NCBI GenBank assembly: GCA_035547695.1
Contig: DASZUK010000033.1
Location: 14,340-78,339 of the forward strand
Direction of reading: 5' to 3'
Length of the DNA stretch: 64,000 nt
Source of the DNA: DASZUK01 sp035547695
Lineage (GTDB): Bacteria; Actinomycetota; Acidimicrobiia; Acidimicrobiales; RAAP-2
Both the position numbers and the translations under genes were made by a program. Positions 16,475-23,846 of the stretch are shown in pieces (position 1 is the stretch's first letter; each line of letters starts with the position of its first letter). The notes beneath the pieces are model-generated. The model worked only from the letters and a program-made list of their open reading frames with translations. It was not told the DNA's origin and did not search any database.

Positions 16475-17721
16475 GCGGCCCCGCCGGGGGTGGGCAGGAC
16501 CGCTGGGTGGTCGACACCGGGGCAGGGGCCGTGCCGGCGGTGCCGGTCGACGTGGTCGGCGAAGGCGGCCATGGCGGAGGCGACGAACCGGGCGGCGCCG
16601 TCCGGCAGCTTGCAGGCGCCGCGGCCGGCCACCATGGCGGACCACCGCTGCACCTGCCGGACCGCCCCGGGGTCGCCGGCCACCACGCCCCGGAGGGCGG
16701 CGGCGACGGCCGGCAGGCCGGCGGCACAGGGGCCGCACTGCCCGGCGGACTGGGCGGCCAGCCACCGGGCCACCCGGGCCACCTCGGCCAGGGGGCAGCA
16801 GCCGTCCGGCAGGGTGGCCAGGACGCCGCAGCCGAAGGCCGCGCCGTGCCGGCCCAGCGACGCCCGGGTCCAGGTGGTGCCGGGGACCCGGTCGGCGGAC
16901 AGCCAGGTGCCGGAGTAGCCGCCGACCAGCACCGGGCCGGCCGGCAGCAGCCCGTCCAGCGGGGTGCCGGGCTCGATCTCGACCACCCAGCGGTTGACGG
17001 TGGCCAGCATGGTGCCGGGGTCGTCCGCGGTGCCGGCCTGCCGCCACCAGTCGGCTCCGAACCGGGCCAGCAGGGCCAACTGGGCCAGGGTCTCCACGTT
17101 GTCCACCAGGGTGGGCCGCCGGCCGACGCCCCGGGTCGACGGCCGCGGCGGGGTCCGGGTCGGCAGCGGCCGGCCGGTGTCCAACCAGTTGACCAGTGCG
17201 GACTCCTCCCCCACCACGTACCGGTCCGGGGCCACCGCCACCGCCATCTCCACCGGCCCGACCCCGGTTCGCCCGGCCCCGGTTCGCTCAGACAGGGCCC
17301 GGCGCAGGGTCTCGGCGGCGGCGGGGTCGGTGACGCAGAGGACCGCCCGGTCGGCCCCGACGACGACGGCGGCGGCGGCCATCCCGTCGAGGACCAGGTG
17401 CGGGTTGTGCTGCAGCAGGGTGCGGTCCTTGGCGCTGAGCGGCTCCCCTTCGGTGCCGTTGGCCACCACCACCGGCCGCTTCCCGGTGGTCCGGACGGCG
17501 GCCAGCACCGCGGCCAGCTTGTCGGCGGTGGGGAACCCGGCGCCGCCGCGGCCGCGGAGGCCGGCCCGGCCGGCCTCGGCCACCAGGTCGGCCGGCAGCC
17601 GCAACGGGCCCCACCGGGCCAGGTGGCCGTCCAGGCCGGGGCCGCCGTCGGTACGGGTCAGCCGGGGCGACCCGCCCGGCAACGGGCCCGGGGTGCCGGG
17701 CCGGGTCTGCACCATGGTCAT
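16471..17721 (-). CDS. NuoF-like flavoprotein (51-kDa NADH dehydrogenase subunit family) lacking one Fe-S ligand
   Basis: Predicted NAD(P)H or ferredoxin-linked FMN protein of 416 residues. The FMN/NADH-binding signature is LRGRGGAGFPTADKL (about residues 55-69), followed by VVVANGTEGEPLSAKDRTLL. A SLBB-type region precedes the C-terminal Fe-S helix bundle. In that bundle the usual SCGxCxPC is SAGQCGPC: the first cysteine is Ala, while the other two and a later cysteine in RGACKLPDG remain. Genuine complex I subunits are absent from the neighbourhood, so this is a stand-alone module. ATG overlaps the stop of the membrane protein gene upstream. Confidence 0.85.
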   Translation of the reverse strand: MTMVQTRPGTPGPLPGGSPRLTRTDGGPGLDGHLARWGPLRLPADLVAEAGRAGLRGRGGAGFPTADKLAAVLAAVRTTGKRPVVVANGTEGEPLSAKDRTLLQHNPHLVLDGMAAAAVVVGADRAVLCVTDPAAAETLRRALSERTGAGRTGVGPVEMAVAVAPDRYVVGEESALVNWLDTGRPLPTRTPPRPSTRGVGRRPTLVDNVETLAQLALLARFGADWWRQAGTADDPGTMLATVNRWVVEIEPGTPLDGLLPAGPVLVGGYSGTWLSADRVPGTTWTRASLGRHGAAFGCGVLATLPDGCCPLAEVARVARWLAAQSAGQCGPCAAGLPAVAAALRGVVAGDPGAVRQVQRWSAMVAGRGACKLPDGAARFVASAMAAFADHVDRHRRHGPCPGVDHPAVLPTPGGAA

Positions 17722-18272
17722 GGGACGCTCCTCGGTCGACGGGGAAGGGGGACGGGACGGTTGCCGGCGGCCAGCCGCCAGGCAGCCGCGGCGGCGACCG
17801 GGGCGACGCAGCCCAGCACCACCACCAGCCCCCAGCCGGCCCGGCTGTCGGAGCCGGCGCCGAGGCCGTGCAGGACGGCCAGCGGCCACAGCAGCCAGGA
17901 CGCCCAGTGCACCGCCCGCCAGGTGCCGTAACGGAGGTGCCGGCGGAGGACGCTGGTGGCGGTGACCGCGACGGCCAGGTCGACGGCCACCGCCCCCAGC
18001 CCCACCCACAGCGGCCGGTACGGGGACCGGAACGGCACCACCACGTCCAGCCAGCCGAGGCCGACCCAGGAGTCGAGGACGGCGGTGACGACGTGGACGG
18101 CGACGAAGCAGACGGCCAGCAGGGCCACGCTGCGGTGCAGGCCGGCGGTGACGGACCGGGGCCACCGCGGCGACCGCCACCGGCGGGCGCCGACGACCCC
18201 GAGGAAGACGGCGGCGGACAGCAGGGCCAGGGCCACCAGGCCGCTGCCGCGCATCACGTACCAGTCGATCAC
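17718..18272 (-). CDS. Ferric-reductase/cytochrome-b-like membrane protein with four helix histidines
   Basis: 184 residues with five predicted membrane helices. Two helices carry paired histidines: HRSVALLAVCFVAVH (spacing of 14) and HWASWLLWPLAVLH (spacing of 13), the arrangement used to bind two b hemes across the membrane. This suggests transmembrane electron transfer from the cytoplasmic flavoprotein/ferredoxin to an outside acceptor. GTG start lies 12 bp after the apbE stop, and its stop overlaps the flavoprotein start. Exact acceptor unknown; a ferric or quinone reductase is an alternative. Confidence 0.8.
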   Translation of the reverse strand: MIDWYVMRGSGLVALALLSAAVFLGVVGARRWRSPRWPRSVTAGLHRSVALLAVCFVAVHVVTAVLDSWVGLGWLDVVVPFRSPYRPLWVGLGAVAVDLAVAVTATSVLRRHLRYGTWRAVHWASWLLWPLAVLHGLGAGSDSRAGWGLVVVLGCVAPVAAAAAWRLAAGNRPVPLPRRPRSVP

Positions 18273-18284
18273 GGCCGGGCTCCG

Positions 18285-19211
18285 TCACCGGCCGCCGGCG
18301 GAACCAGGGCAGCGGCCGACGCCGACGACGGTGCCGTCAACGGCGACGAGGCGGGCGCAGAACCCGTGCCGCTGCAGCCACCGCGGGGCGGCCGGTCCCA
18401 GCACCACCGCGGCGGTGGACGCGGTGTTGGCCCGGCCGCAGCTCTCGGCGGCCACCGACACGGTCCGCCAGCAGGTGTCCGCCGGCCGGCCGGTGGTGGG
18501 GTCCACCAGGTGGTGCAGGGTCCGGTCCCCGCGGGTCCACCGGCGGGCGGTCACCCCGGAGGTGGCCAGGCCGCCACGGCGGATGGCCACCGTCACCGAC
18601 GGGTCGTCCGGGCCGGCGTCGTGGCGGTCCGCGATGCGGACCGTCCACCCCCCGGCCGGGGGGCGGCCGGCCACCGCCACGTCGCCGCCCAGGCTGACCA
18701 GCACCCCGGTGCCGGTGGCCGAGGCCGCCAGCACCGCCGCGGTGTCCGCGCCGCCGGCCTTGGCGGTGGCCCCCAGGTCCACCTGCACCCCCGGCGGCAG
18801 GGTCACCGTGCCGGCGTCGCGGTCCACCCGGATGGTCCGCCACCCCGGCACCTGCGCCCGCCGGTACGGCAGCGCCGGCCCCTCCGGGGCGACGGCGGCG
18901 AAGTCCCGGTCGTACCCCAGCTCCCGCATGGCCCGGCCCACCGTGGGGTCCACCACCCCGTCGGTGAACCGGGCCGCGGCCAGGGCGTCGTCGACGGCGT
19001 CCAGCAGCACGTCGGACACCATCACCGGCCGGCCGGCCGACGCGGCGTGCAGCCGGGCCAGCTCGCTGTCGGCCCGGAACCGGCTGGCGGCGGCGTCCAG
19101 GCGGTCGGTGCACCGCCGCACCACCTCCACCGCCTGCACCAGCCGGCCCGGATCGGCCACCGCCACCACCGCCGTGGTGCCCAGGGCCCGGAACGACGTG
19201 GTGACCGTCAC
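18285..19211 (-). CDS. apbE: ApbE family FAD:protein FMN transferase
   Basis: Transfers FMN from FAD to a Thr/Ser in target proteins, using Mg2+. The 308-residue protein has SRFRADSELARLH near residue 43, the VDLGATAKAGGAD loop, LVSLGGDVAVAG, and HHLVDPTTGRPADT, all typical of ApbE; the metal-site stretch is ANTASTAAVV. No lipobox or clear signal peptide is seen, so it may act in the cytoplasm or be exported with a short N-terminus. The GTG start overlaps the stop of the small membrane peptide gene, placing a candidate target directly next to it. Confidence 0.92.
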   Translation of the reverse strand: MTVTTSFRALGTTAVVAVADPGRLVQAVEVVRRCTDRLDAAASRFRADSELARLHAASAGRPVMVSDVLLDAVDDALAAARFTDGVVDPTVGRAMRELGYDRDFAAVAPEGPALPYRRAQVPGWRTIRVDRDAGTVTLPPGVQVDLGATAKAGGADTAAVLAASATGTGVLVSLGGDVAVAGRPPAGGWTVRIADRHDAGPDDPSVTVAIRRGGLATSGVTARRWTRGDRTLHHLVDPTTGRPADTCWRTVSVAAESCGRANTASTAAVVLGPAAPRWLQRHGFCARLVAVDGTVVGVGRCPGSAGGR

Positions 19212-19465
19212 GACGCCCCCGACGTGGCCGCCGGGACGCTCGATGACGACGTCGGCGCCGTTGTGGCCGTCGATGTGGCTGTGGCTGTGCCCGTCGCTGA
19301 TGTGGCTGTGGTCGACGCGGCTGTGCCGGCCACCGTGGTGGTGGACCCGGCGGAGCCGGCGGTCCCGGTGGAGGCCAGGTAGGCGAACACGCCGGTGAGG
19401 GCCAGCCCCAGCCCGCCGAACAGGGCGGTCAGCGACCGGACCCGGTGCTGTGGTTGGTGTGCCAT
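19208..19465 (-). CDS. 85-residue membrane peptide with Thr/Ser/Ala tail ending SGAS; possible minimal flavinylation target
   Basis: First gene of the ApbE operon. Residues 1-10 are polar, about 11-33 form a single hydrophobic segment (LTALFGGLGLALTGVFAYLA), and the rest is a low-complexity Thr/Ser/Ala tail that finishes VPAATSGAS. ApbE targets carry a (S/T)GA(T/S) core in which the last residue receives FMN; the C-terminal SGAS fits that core, although the preceding Asp of the full motif is missing. No FMN-binding domain is present. The role as an ApbE substrate is inference from motif plus adjacency. An alternative is a simple membrane-anchored stalk protein. Confidence 0.65.
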   Translation of the reverse strand: MAHQPQHRVRSLTALFGGLGLALTGVFAYLASTGTAGSAGSTTTVAGTAASTTATSATGTATATSTATTAPTSSSSVPAATSGAS

Positions 19466-19594
19466 GCGGCCATGGTGACGGGGCAATGTAGGCACCCCGT
19501 AAGGCCCCCCTGTGCGGGTTCTGTGTATTTCATTCCGGCCGGGCATCCAGCCACCTCCCAGCGGGCTCTGATGCGGGGCGGTCACGGTGTGCCC

Positions 19595-20098
19595 ATGAAC
19601 CTGACCTGGCCGTCCCGGCTCAACGGCCGCCTGGCGGTGTGGGCCCGGTACTGCGCGGTGTCGGCGGTGTCCACGGCCACCGGCCTCACCGTCCTGGGCC
19701 TCTTGGTGGGGGTGGCCGGCGTGGGGGCCACGGTGGCCAACGTGGTGGCCACCGCCGTCGGCACGGTGCCGTCGTTCGAGCTGAACCGCCGGTGGGTGTG
19801 GGCCCACGACGGCAAGCGGTCGGTGACCCGGCAGGTGCTGCCGTTCGTGGCCCTGTCGTTCACCGGCCTGCTGGTGTCCACCGTGGCCGTCCACCTGGCC
19901 GCCGCCCGCACCGCCGGCTGGTCGACCGGCTGGCACACCGCGGCGGTGGAGGCCGCCAACGTGGCCGCCTACGGGGTGCTGTGGGTGGTGCAGTTCTTCC
20001 TGCTGGACCGGGTGCTGTTCGCCCACCGCCGGACGGCGGACGGTGTACGACCTGACCTGATTAGCCGACGGCGACGGGGACCAGTTGGAAGGCGGTGA
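19595..20098 (+). CDS. GtrA family membrane protein
   Basis: 167-residue protein with four membrane helices, of the GtrA/DPMS-associated family thought to help flip polyprenyl-phosphate-linked sugars in cell-envelope polysaccharide synthesis. Family features are RLAVWARYCAVSAVSTATGLTVL in helix 1 and PSFELNRRWVW after helix 2. ATG at 19595 gives the normal N-terminus. No glycosyltransferase lies nearby, so the pathway is unclear. It is divergent from the redox operon (129 bp between starts) and its last 38 bp overlap the convergent adenine deaminase gene. Confidence 0.85.
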   Translation: MNLTWPSRLNGRLAVWARYCAVSAVSTATGLTVLGLLVGVAGVGATVANVVATAVGTVPSFELNRRWVWAHDGKRSVTRQVLPFVALSFTGLLVSTVAVHLAAARTAGWSTGWHTAAVEAANVAAYGVLWVVQFFLLDRVLFAHRRTADGVRPDLISRRRRGPVGRR

Positions 20099-21779
20099 CG
20101 TCGACCAGGCCGCGGTCGGTGAGGCGGAGGTCGGGGAGGACGGACAGGCCGAGGAAGCTGAGCTGCATGAACGGGGCGTCGAGGGTGGTGCCGAGGTCGC
20201 GGACGGCGGCCACCAGGGCGTGCAGGCCGTCGGCCACCTCGGCGGCCGGACGGTCGCTCATGAGGCCGCCGATGGGCAGCCGCAGCTCGGCCAGCACCCG
20301 GCCGTGCTGGTCCACGGCCACCTGGCCGCCGCCCATCTCGGCCAGCCGGGCCACGGCGGCGGCCATGGCGGCCGGCCCGTCGGCGTCGGCGGCGCCGACC
20401 ACCATGCAGTTGTGGGCGTCGTGGCCGACGGTGGAGGCGAAGGCGCCGCGGTCGAGGCCGAACCCGTGGACCCAGCCCAGCCCGATCCGGCCGGTGCGGC
20501 GGTGCCGCTCCACCACGGCCAGCCGGGCCACCCCGGCGGCGGGGTCGGAGGGGTCGGTGACCAGGGAGCGGGTGGTGAGGGAGCCGGACTCGATGCCGAT
20601 GGTGCGGGCCCGGCCGGCGGCGGGCAGGTCGAAGGCGTCGGGCCCCGGCGGCACGTCCAGGTGGACCGACCGGCGCATCCACTCCGGCGCCGGCGCCGCC
20701 GGCACCGCACCGGGGACGGCGGCGCCGTCGGCGGCCACCAGCCGGCCGGCCTGCCAGACCCGGGACGGCCGGAAGCCGTCGAGGTGGTCGAAGCAGAGGA
20801 CGTCGGCCTGGTAGCCGGGGGCCAGGGCGCCCAGGTGGGTGAACCCGTGGTAGTCGGCCGGGTTGGCGGTGGCCAGCACCAGGGCGTCGATCTCGGGCAC
20901 CCCGGCGGCCACGGCCAGGGCGACGCAGTCGTTCAGGTGGCCCGGGCCGAGGAGGGTGTCGGGCTCGCGGTCGTCGGTGCACAGGGCCACGTGGTCGGTG
21001 CCGTGCCGCAGCACCGTGGGGATGAGGGCGTGCAGGTTCTGGCTGGCGGACCCCTGCCGGACGAACACCCACATGCCCTTGCGCCGCTTCTCTTCGGCTT
21101 CGTCCAGGGTGGTGCACTCGTGGTCGGACTCCACCCCGGCGGCCAGGTAGGCGTCCAACGCCGGGCCGGACAGGCCGGGGGCGTGGCCGTCCACCCGGCG
21201 GTGGCCGGCGGTGGCGATGCGGGCCAGCATCTCCGGGTCGCCGGCGACCACCCCCGGGAAGTTCATGACCTCGGCCACCCCGAGGGCGCCGTGCTCGTCC
21301 AGCAACAGCCGGACGTCGTCGGCCCCCAGCTCGGCGCCGGCGCTCTCGAACGGCGACGCCGGGACGCAGCTAGACGCGCAGACCCCGAAGGTGAACGGCA
21401 GCGTGGCCGCGGCGTCGGCCAGGGCCACCACCCCGGGGACGCCGAAGACGTTGGCGATCTCGTGCGGATCGGCGGCCACCGCGGTGGTGCCCAGCGGCAG
21501 CACGGTGCGGACGAACTCGTCCACCCAGAGCTTGGTGGACTCGAGGTGCATGTGGGCGTCCACGAACCCGGCGGTCAGGGCGGCCCCGGCCACGTCCACC
21601 ACCTCGGCCGCCTCCCGCGGTCCCCAGCCGGCCACCACCCCGTCGGCGACGGCCAGGTCGGTGGCCACCCACTCCCGGGTGGCCGGCGACAGCACCCGGC
21701 CGCCGGTCAGCAACAGGTCGGCCGGCTGGTCACCGCGGGCGACGGCGAGGACACGGGGGGTGGCGGGACGTCGGGCCAT
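20061..21779 (-). CDS. ade: Adenine deaminase
   Basis: Amidohydrolase that converts adenine to hypoxanthine in purine salvage. The 572-residue length and layout fit Ade: GFVDAHMHLESTKLW supplies the HxH metal site (about residues 72-86), PHEIANVFG follows, VDGHAPGLSG and ESDHECTT give further His/Glu ligands, and CTDDREPDTL is the catalytic Asp region. The C-terminal domain has GHDAHNCMVVGA and ends DVTAFQLVPVAVG. ATG start is 8 bp downstream of the leuA stop, so it is probably read through from leuA. Confidence 0.93.
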   Translation of the reverse strand: MARRPATPRVLAVARGDQPADLLLTGGRVLSPATREWVATDLAVADGVVAGWGPREAAEVVDVAGAALTAGFVDAHMHLESTKLWVDEFVRTVLPLGTTAVAADPHEIANVFGVPGVVALADAAATLPFTFGVCASSCVPASPFESAGAELGADDVRLLLDEHGALGVAEVMNFPGVVAGDPEMLARIATAGHRRVDGHAPGLSGPALDAYLAAGVESDHECTTLDEAEEKRRKGMWVFVRQGSASQNLHALIPTVLRHGTDHVALCTDDREPDTLLGPGHLNDCVALAVAAGVPEIDALVLATANPADYHGFTHLGALAPGYQADVLCFDHLDGFRPSRVWQAGRLVAADGAAVPGAVPAAPAPEWMRRSVHLDVPPGPDAFDLPAAGRARTIGIESGSLTTRSLVTDPSDPAAGVARLAVVERHRRTGRIGLGWVHGFGLDRGAFASTVGHDAHNCMVVGAADADGPAAMAAAVARLAEMGGGQVAVDQHGRVLAELRLPIGGLMSDRPAAEVADGLHALVAAVRDLGTTLDAPFMQLSFLGLSVLPDLRLTDRGLVDVTAFQLVPVAVG

Positions 21780-21787
21780 GGGCCACC

Positions 21788-23470
21788 CTACCGGGCTCGG
21801 TTGGCGGCGCTGACCACGGCGCTCAGCGAGGCGTCCAGGATGGAGGAGTCCATCCCGACCCCCCACCAGGTGGACCCGTCGGGGCCCTCGGCCTCGACGT
21901 AGGCCACCGCGGAGGCCCCGGCGCCCTCGGTGAGGGCGTGCTCGGTGTAGTCCTTCACCCCGAACCGGACCCCCAGCTCGGCCCCGAGGGCAGCCACCAT
22001 GGCGTCGATGGGGCCGTTGCCCTGGCCGGTCACCGTCCGGTGCTGGCCGTCGACCAGCAACTGGGCGACCACGGTGGTGCGGCCGCCGCCGGTGGTGACC
22101 TCGCTGCCGATCAGCCGGATGCCGGCGTCGTCGGGCAGGTAGGTGTCGGTGAACACCTCCCACATCTCGGCCGGCCGGATGACGGTGCCGGAGGCCTCGG
22201 TGACCGCCTGGACCTGCTTGGAGAACTCGACCTGCAGCCGCCGCGGCAGGTCGAGGCCGTGCTCGGTGTCCATGACGTAGGCCACCCCGCCCTTGCCGGA
22301 CTGGCTGTTGACCTGGATGATGGCCTCGTAGGTGCGGCCGGTGTGCTTGGGGTCGATGGGCAGGTACGGCACCTCCCACCGGGCGTAGTCGTCGCCGATG
22401 GCGGCCATGCCCTTCTTGATGGCGTCCTGGTGGGAGCCGGAGAAGGCGGTGTAGACGAGGTCGCCGGCGTAGGGGTGCCGGGGGTGCACCGGCATCCGGG
22501 TGGCGTGCTCGGCCACCCGGCGGACCTTCTCGATGTCGGAGAAGTCGAGCCCCGGGTCCACCCCCTGGGCGAACAGGTTCATGGCCAGGGTGACCACGTC
22601 GACGTTGCCGGTGCGCTCGCCGTTGCCGAACAGGGTGCCCTCCACCCGGTCCACCCCGGCAAGCTGGGCCAGCTCGGCCGCGGCGACGGCGGTGCCGCGG
22701 TCGTTGTGGGGGTGGACCGACAGCACGATGCTGTCCCGGTGCTTGATGGTGCGGCCGAACCACTCCAGGACGTCGGCGTAGACGTTGGGGGTGTACATCT
22801 CCACGGTGGCCGGCAGGTTGAGGATCATCGGCCGGTCCGGGGTGGGCTCGATGACGTCCATGACGGCTTCGCAGATCTCGACGGCGAAGTCCGGCTCGGT
22901 GCCGGTGAAGCTCTCCGGGGAGTACTCGTAGCGGACGTCGGTGCCGGGCAGGGTGGACTCGAACTTCTTGCACAGCCGGGCGGCGTTGACCGCGATGTCG
23001 GTGATGCCGGCCCGGTCCAGGCCGAACACCACCCGGCGCTGCAGCTCGGAGGTGGAGTTGTAGAAGTGCACCACCGCCCGCCGGGCGCCCCGCAGGGACT
23101 CGAAGGTGCGCTCGATCAGCTCCTCCCGGCACTGCACCAGCACCTGGATCTCGACGTCGTCGGGGATCAGGTCCTCTTCGATGATCTGCCGCTGGAAGTC
23201 GTAGTCGGTCTGCGACGCGGACGGGAACCCGACCTCGATCTCCTTGAACCCCACCTCGACCAGGGTGCGGAACAGGGCCAGCTTCCTCGGCGGGTCCATG
23301 GGGTCCACCAGGGCCTGGTTGCCGTCGCGCAGGTCGACGCTGGCCCACCGCGGGGCCTTGGTCAACTGCCGGTCCGGCCAGGTGCGGTCGGTCAGCCGCA
23401 GGGGCAGGTGGGGCCGGTACAGGTGGAAGGGCATGGGGTCACAGGGCATGGCCACCCGGTCGTCGGTCAT
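21788..23470 (-). CDS. leuA: 2-isopropylmalate synthase
   Basis: First committed enzyme of leucine synthesis: acetyl-CoA plus 2-ketoisovalerate. The 560-residue form is the long actinobacterial type. Motifs are SVDLRDGNQALVDPMDPPRK, FSPESFTGTEP-like YEYSPESFTGTEPDFA, and the metal site VHPHNDRGTAVAAAEL, plus NGERTGNVDVVTLAMNL. A C-terminal regulatory domain (about 420-560) is expected to bind leucine. ATG is preceded by AGGAG. A leader peptide with three Leu codons and a terminator lie 40-139 bp upstream, so both feedback and attenuation are likely. Confidence 0.96.
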   Translation of the reverse strand: MTDDRVAMPCDPMPFHLYRPHLPLRLTDRTWPDRQLTKAPRWASVDLRDGNQALVDPMDPPRKLALFRTLVEVGFKEIEVGFPSASQTDYDFQRQIIEEDLIPDDVEIQVLVQCREELIERTFESLRGARRAVVHFYNSTSELQRRVVFGLDRAGITDIAVNAARLCKKFESTLPGTDVRYEYSPESFTGTEPDFAVEICEAVMDVIEPTPDRPMILNLPATVEMYTPNVYADVLEWFGRTIKHRDSIVLSVHPHNDRGTAVAAAELAQLAGVDRVEGTLFGNGERTGNVDVVTLAMNLFAQGVDPGLDFSDIEKVRRVAEHATRMPVHPRHPYAGDLVYTAFSGSHQDAIKKGMAAIGDDYARWEVPYLPIDPKHTGRTYEAIIQVNSQSGKGGVAYVMDTEHGLDLPRRLQVEFSKQVQAVTEASGTVIRPAEMWEVFTDTYLPDDAGIRLIGSEVTTGGGRTTVVAQLLVDGQHRTVTGQGNGPIDAMVAALGAELGVRFGVKDYTEHALTEGAGASAVAYVEAEGPDGSTWWGVGMDSSILDASLSAVVSAANRAR

Positions 23471-23509
23471 CGTTGCTCTCTCCTGCCTCCCCGGTACTGC
23501 CGGCCCAAC

Positions 23510-23569
23510 AAAAAACCCCCTGGCCAATCCGGCCAGGAGGTTGTGGGCGAACGCGATGTGGCGTTCGCC
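23510..23569 (-). terminator. Attenuator hairpins in the leuA leader
   Basis: On the minus strand: a perfect 9-bp hairpin GGCGAACGC/GCGTTCGCC (23546-23554 with 23561-23569), then a 10-bp GC-rich stem with one G-U pair (23516-23525 with 23531-23540) followed by TTTTTT (complement of 23510-23515). The second is a textbook rho-independent terminator 40 nt before the leuA ATG, downstream of a Leu-rich leader peptide. Confidence 0.85.
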
Positions 23570-23570
23570 G

Positions 23571-23609
23571 TCAGGTAAGCAGCAGGTCCGAGGTCGGGGC
23601 TCCGTACAT
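23571..23609 (-). CDS. leuL: leuA leader peptide (MYGAPTSDLLLT)
   Basis: A 12-codon frame, ATG to TGA, with three consecutive leucine codons (CTG CTG CTT) two codons before the stop. An AGGGG stretch lies 4 nt upstream of the ATG. The stop codon sits 2 nt from the first leader hairpin. Stalling at Leu codons under leucine limitation would prevent the terminator from forming. The name leuL is used by analogy of position and function. Confidence 0.78.
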   Translation of the reverse strand: MYGAPTSDLLLT

Positions 23610-23681
23610 GGTGCCCCTATGGTGCCAAAGCCGCAGGCTCCCCGTCAAGGGGGTGCCGGCGGTCCAGGGTACGGTGGCGGC

Positions 23682-23837
23682 ATGTTGCGACGGCTGCTGT
23701 TCCTGGTGGTGCTGGTCGGCCTGGGGCTGGCGGTGCGCCGGTTCCTGCTCGGCCACCAGGACGCCGCGGTGGGCAGCCCGGACCACTGGCCGGCGGTGCC
23801 GAGGAAAGCCCCCCGCGAGGACGCCGCCGCCACCTGA
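23682..23837 (+). CDS. Small single-pass membrane protein (51 aa)
   Basis: Starts MLRRLLFLVVLVGLGLAVRRFLL, one membrane helix with flanking arginines, followed by a short polar tail containing DHWPAVPRK. This layout resembles the tiny DLW-39-like proteins common in actinobacteria, but the match is only in general shape. It lies in the gap between the leuA leader and serA, divergent from leuA and convergent with serA (9 bp). Function unknown; the call as a real gene rests on the clean membrane pattern. Confidence 0.55.
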   Translation: MLRRLLFLVVLVGLGLAVRRFLLGHQDAAVGSPDHWPAVPRKAPREDAAAT

Positions 23838-23846
23838 GCCGGGGCC

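Noticed and set aside
19466..19594. A gene in the gap between the membrane peptide and gtrA
   Set aside because: Only 129 bp of divergent upstream DNA, with no coding pattern; likely two promoters.
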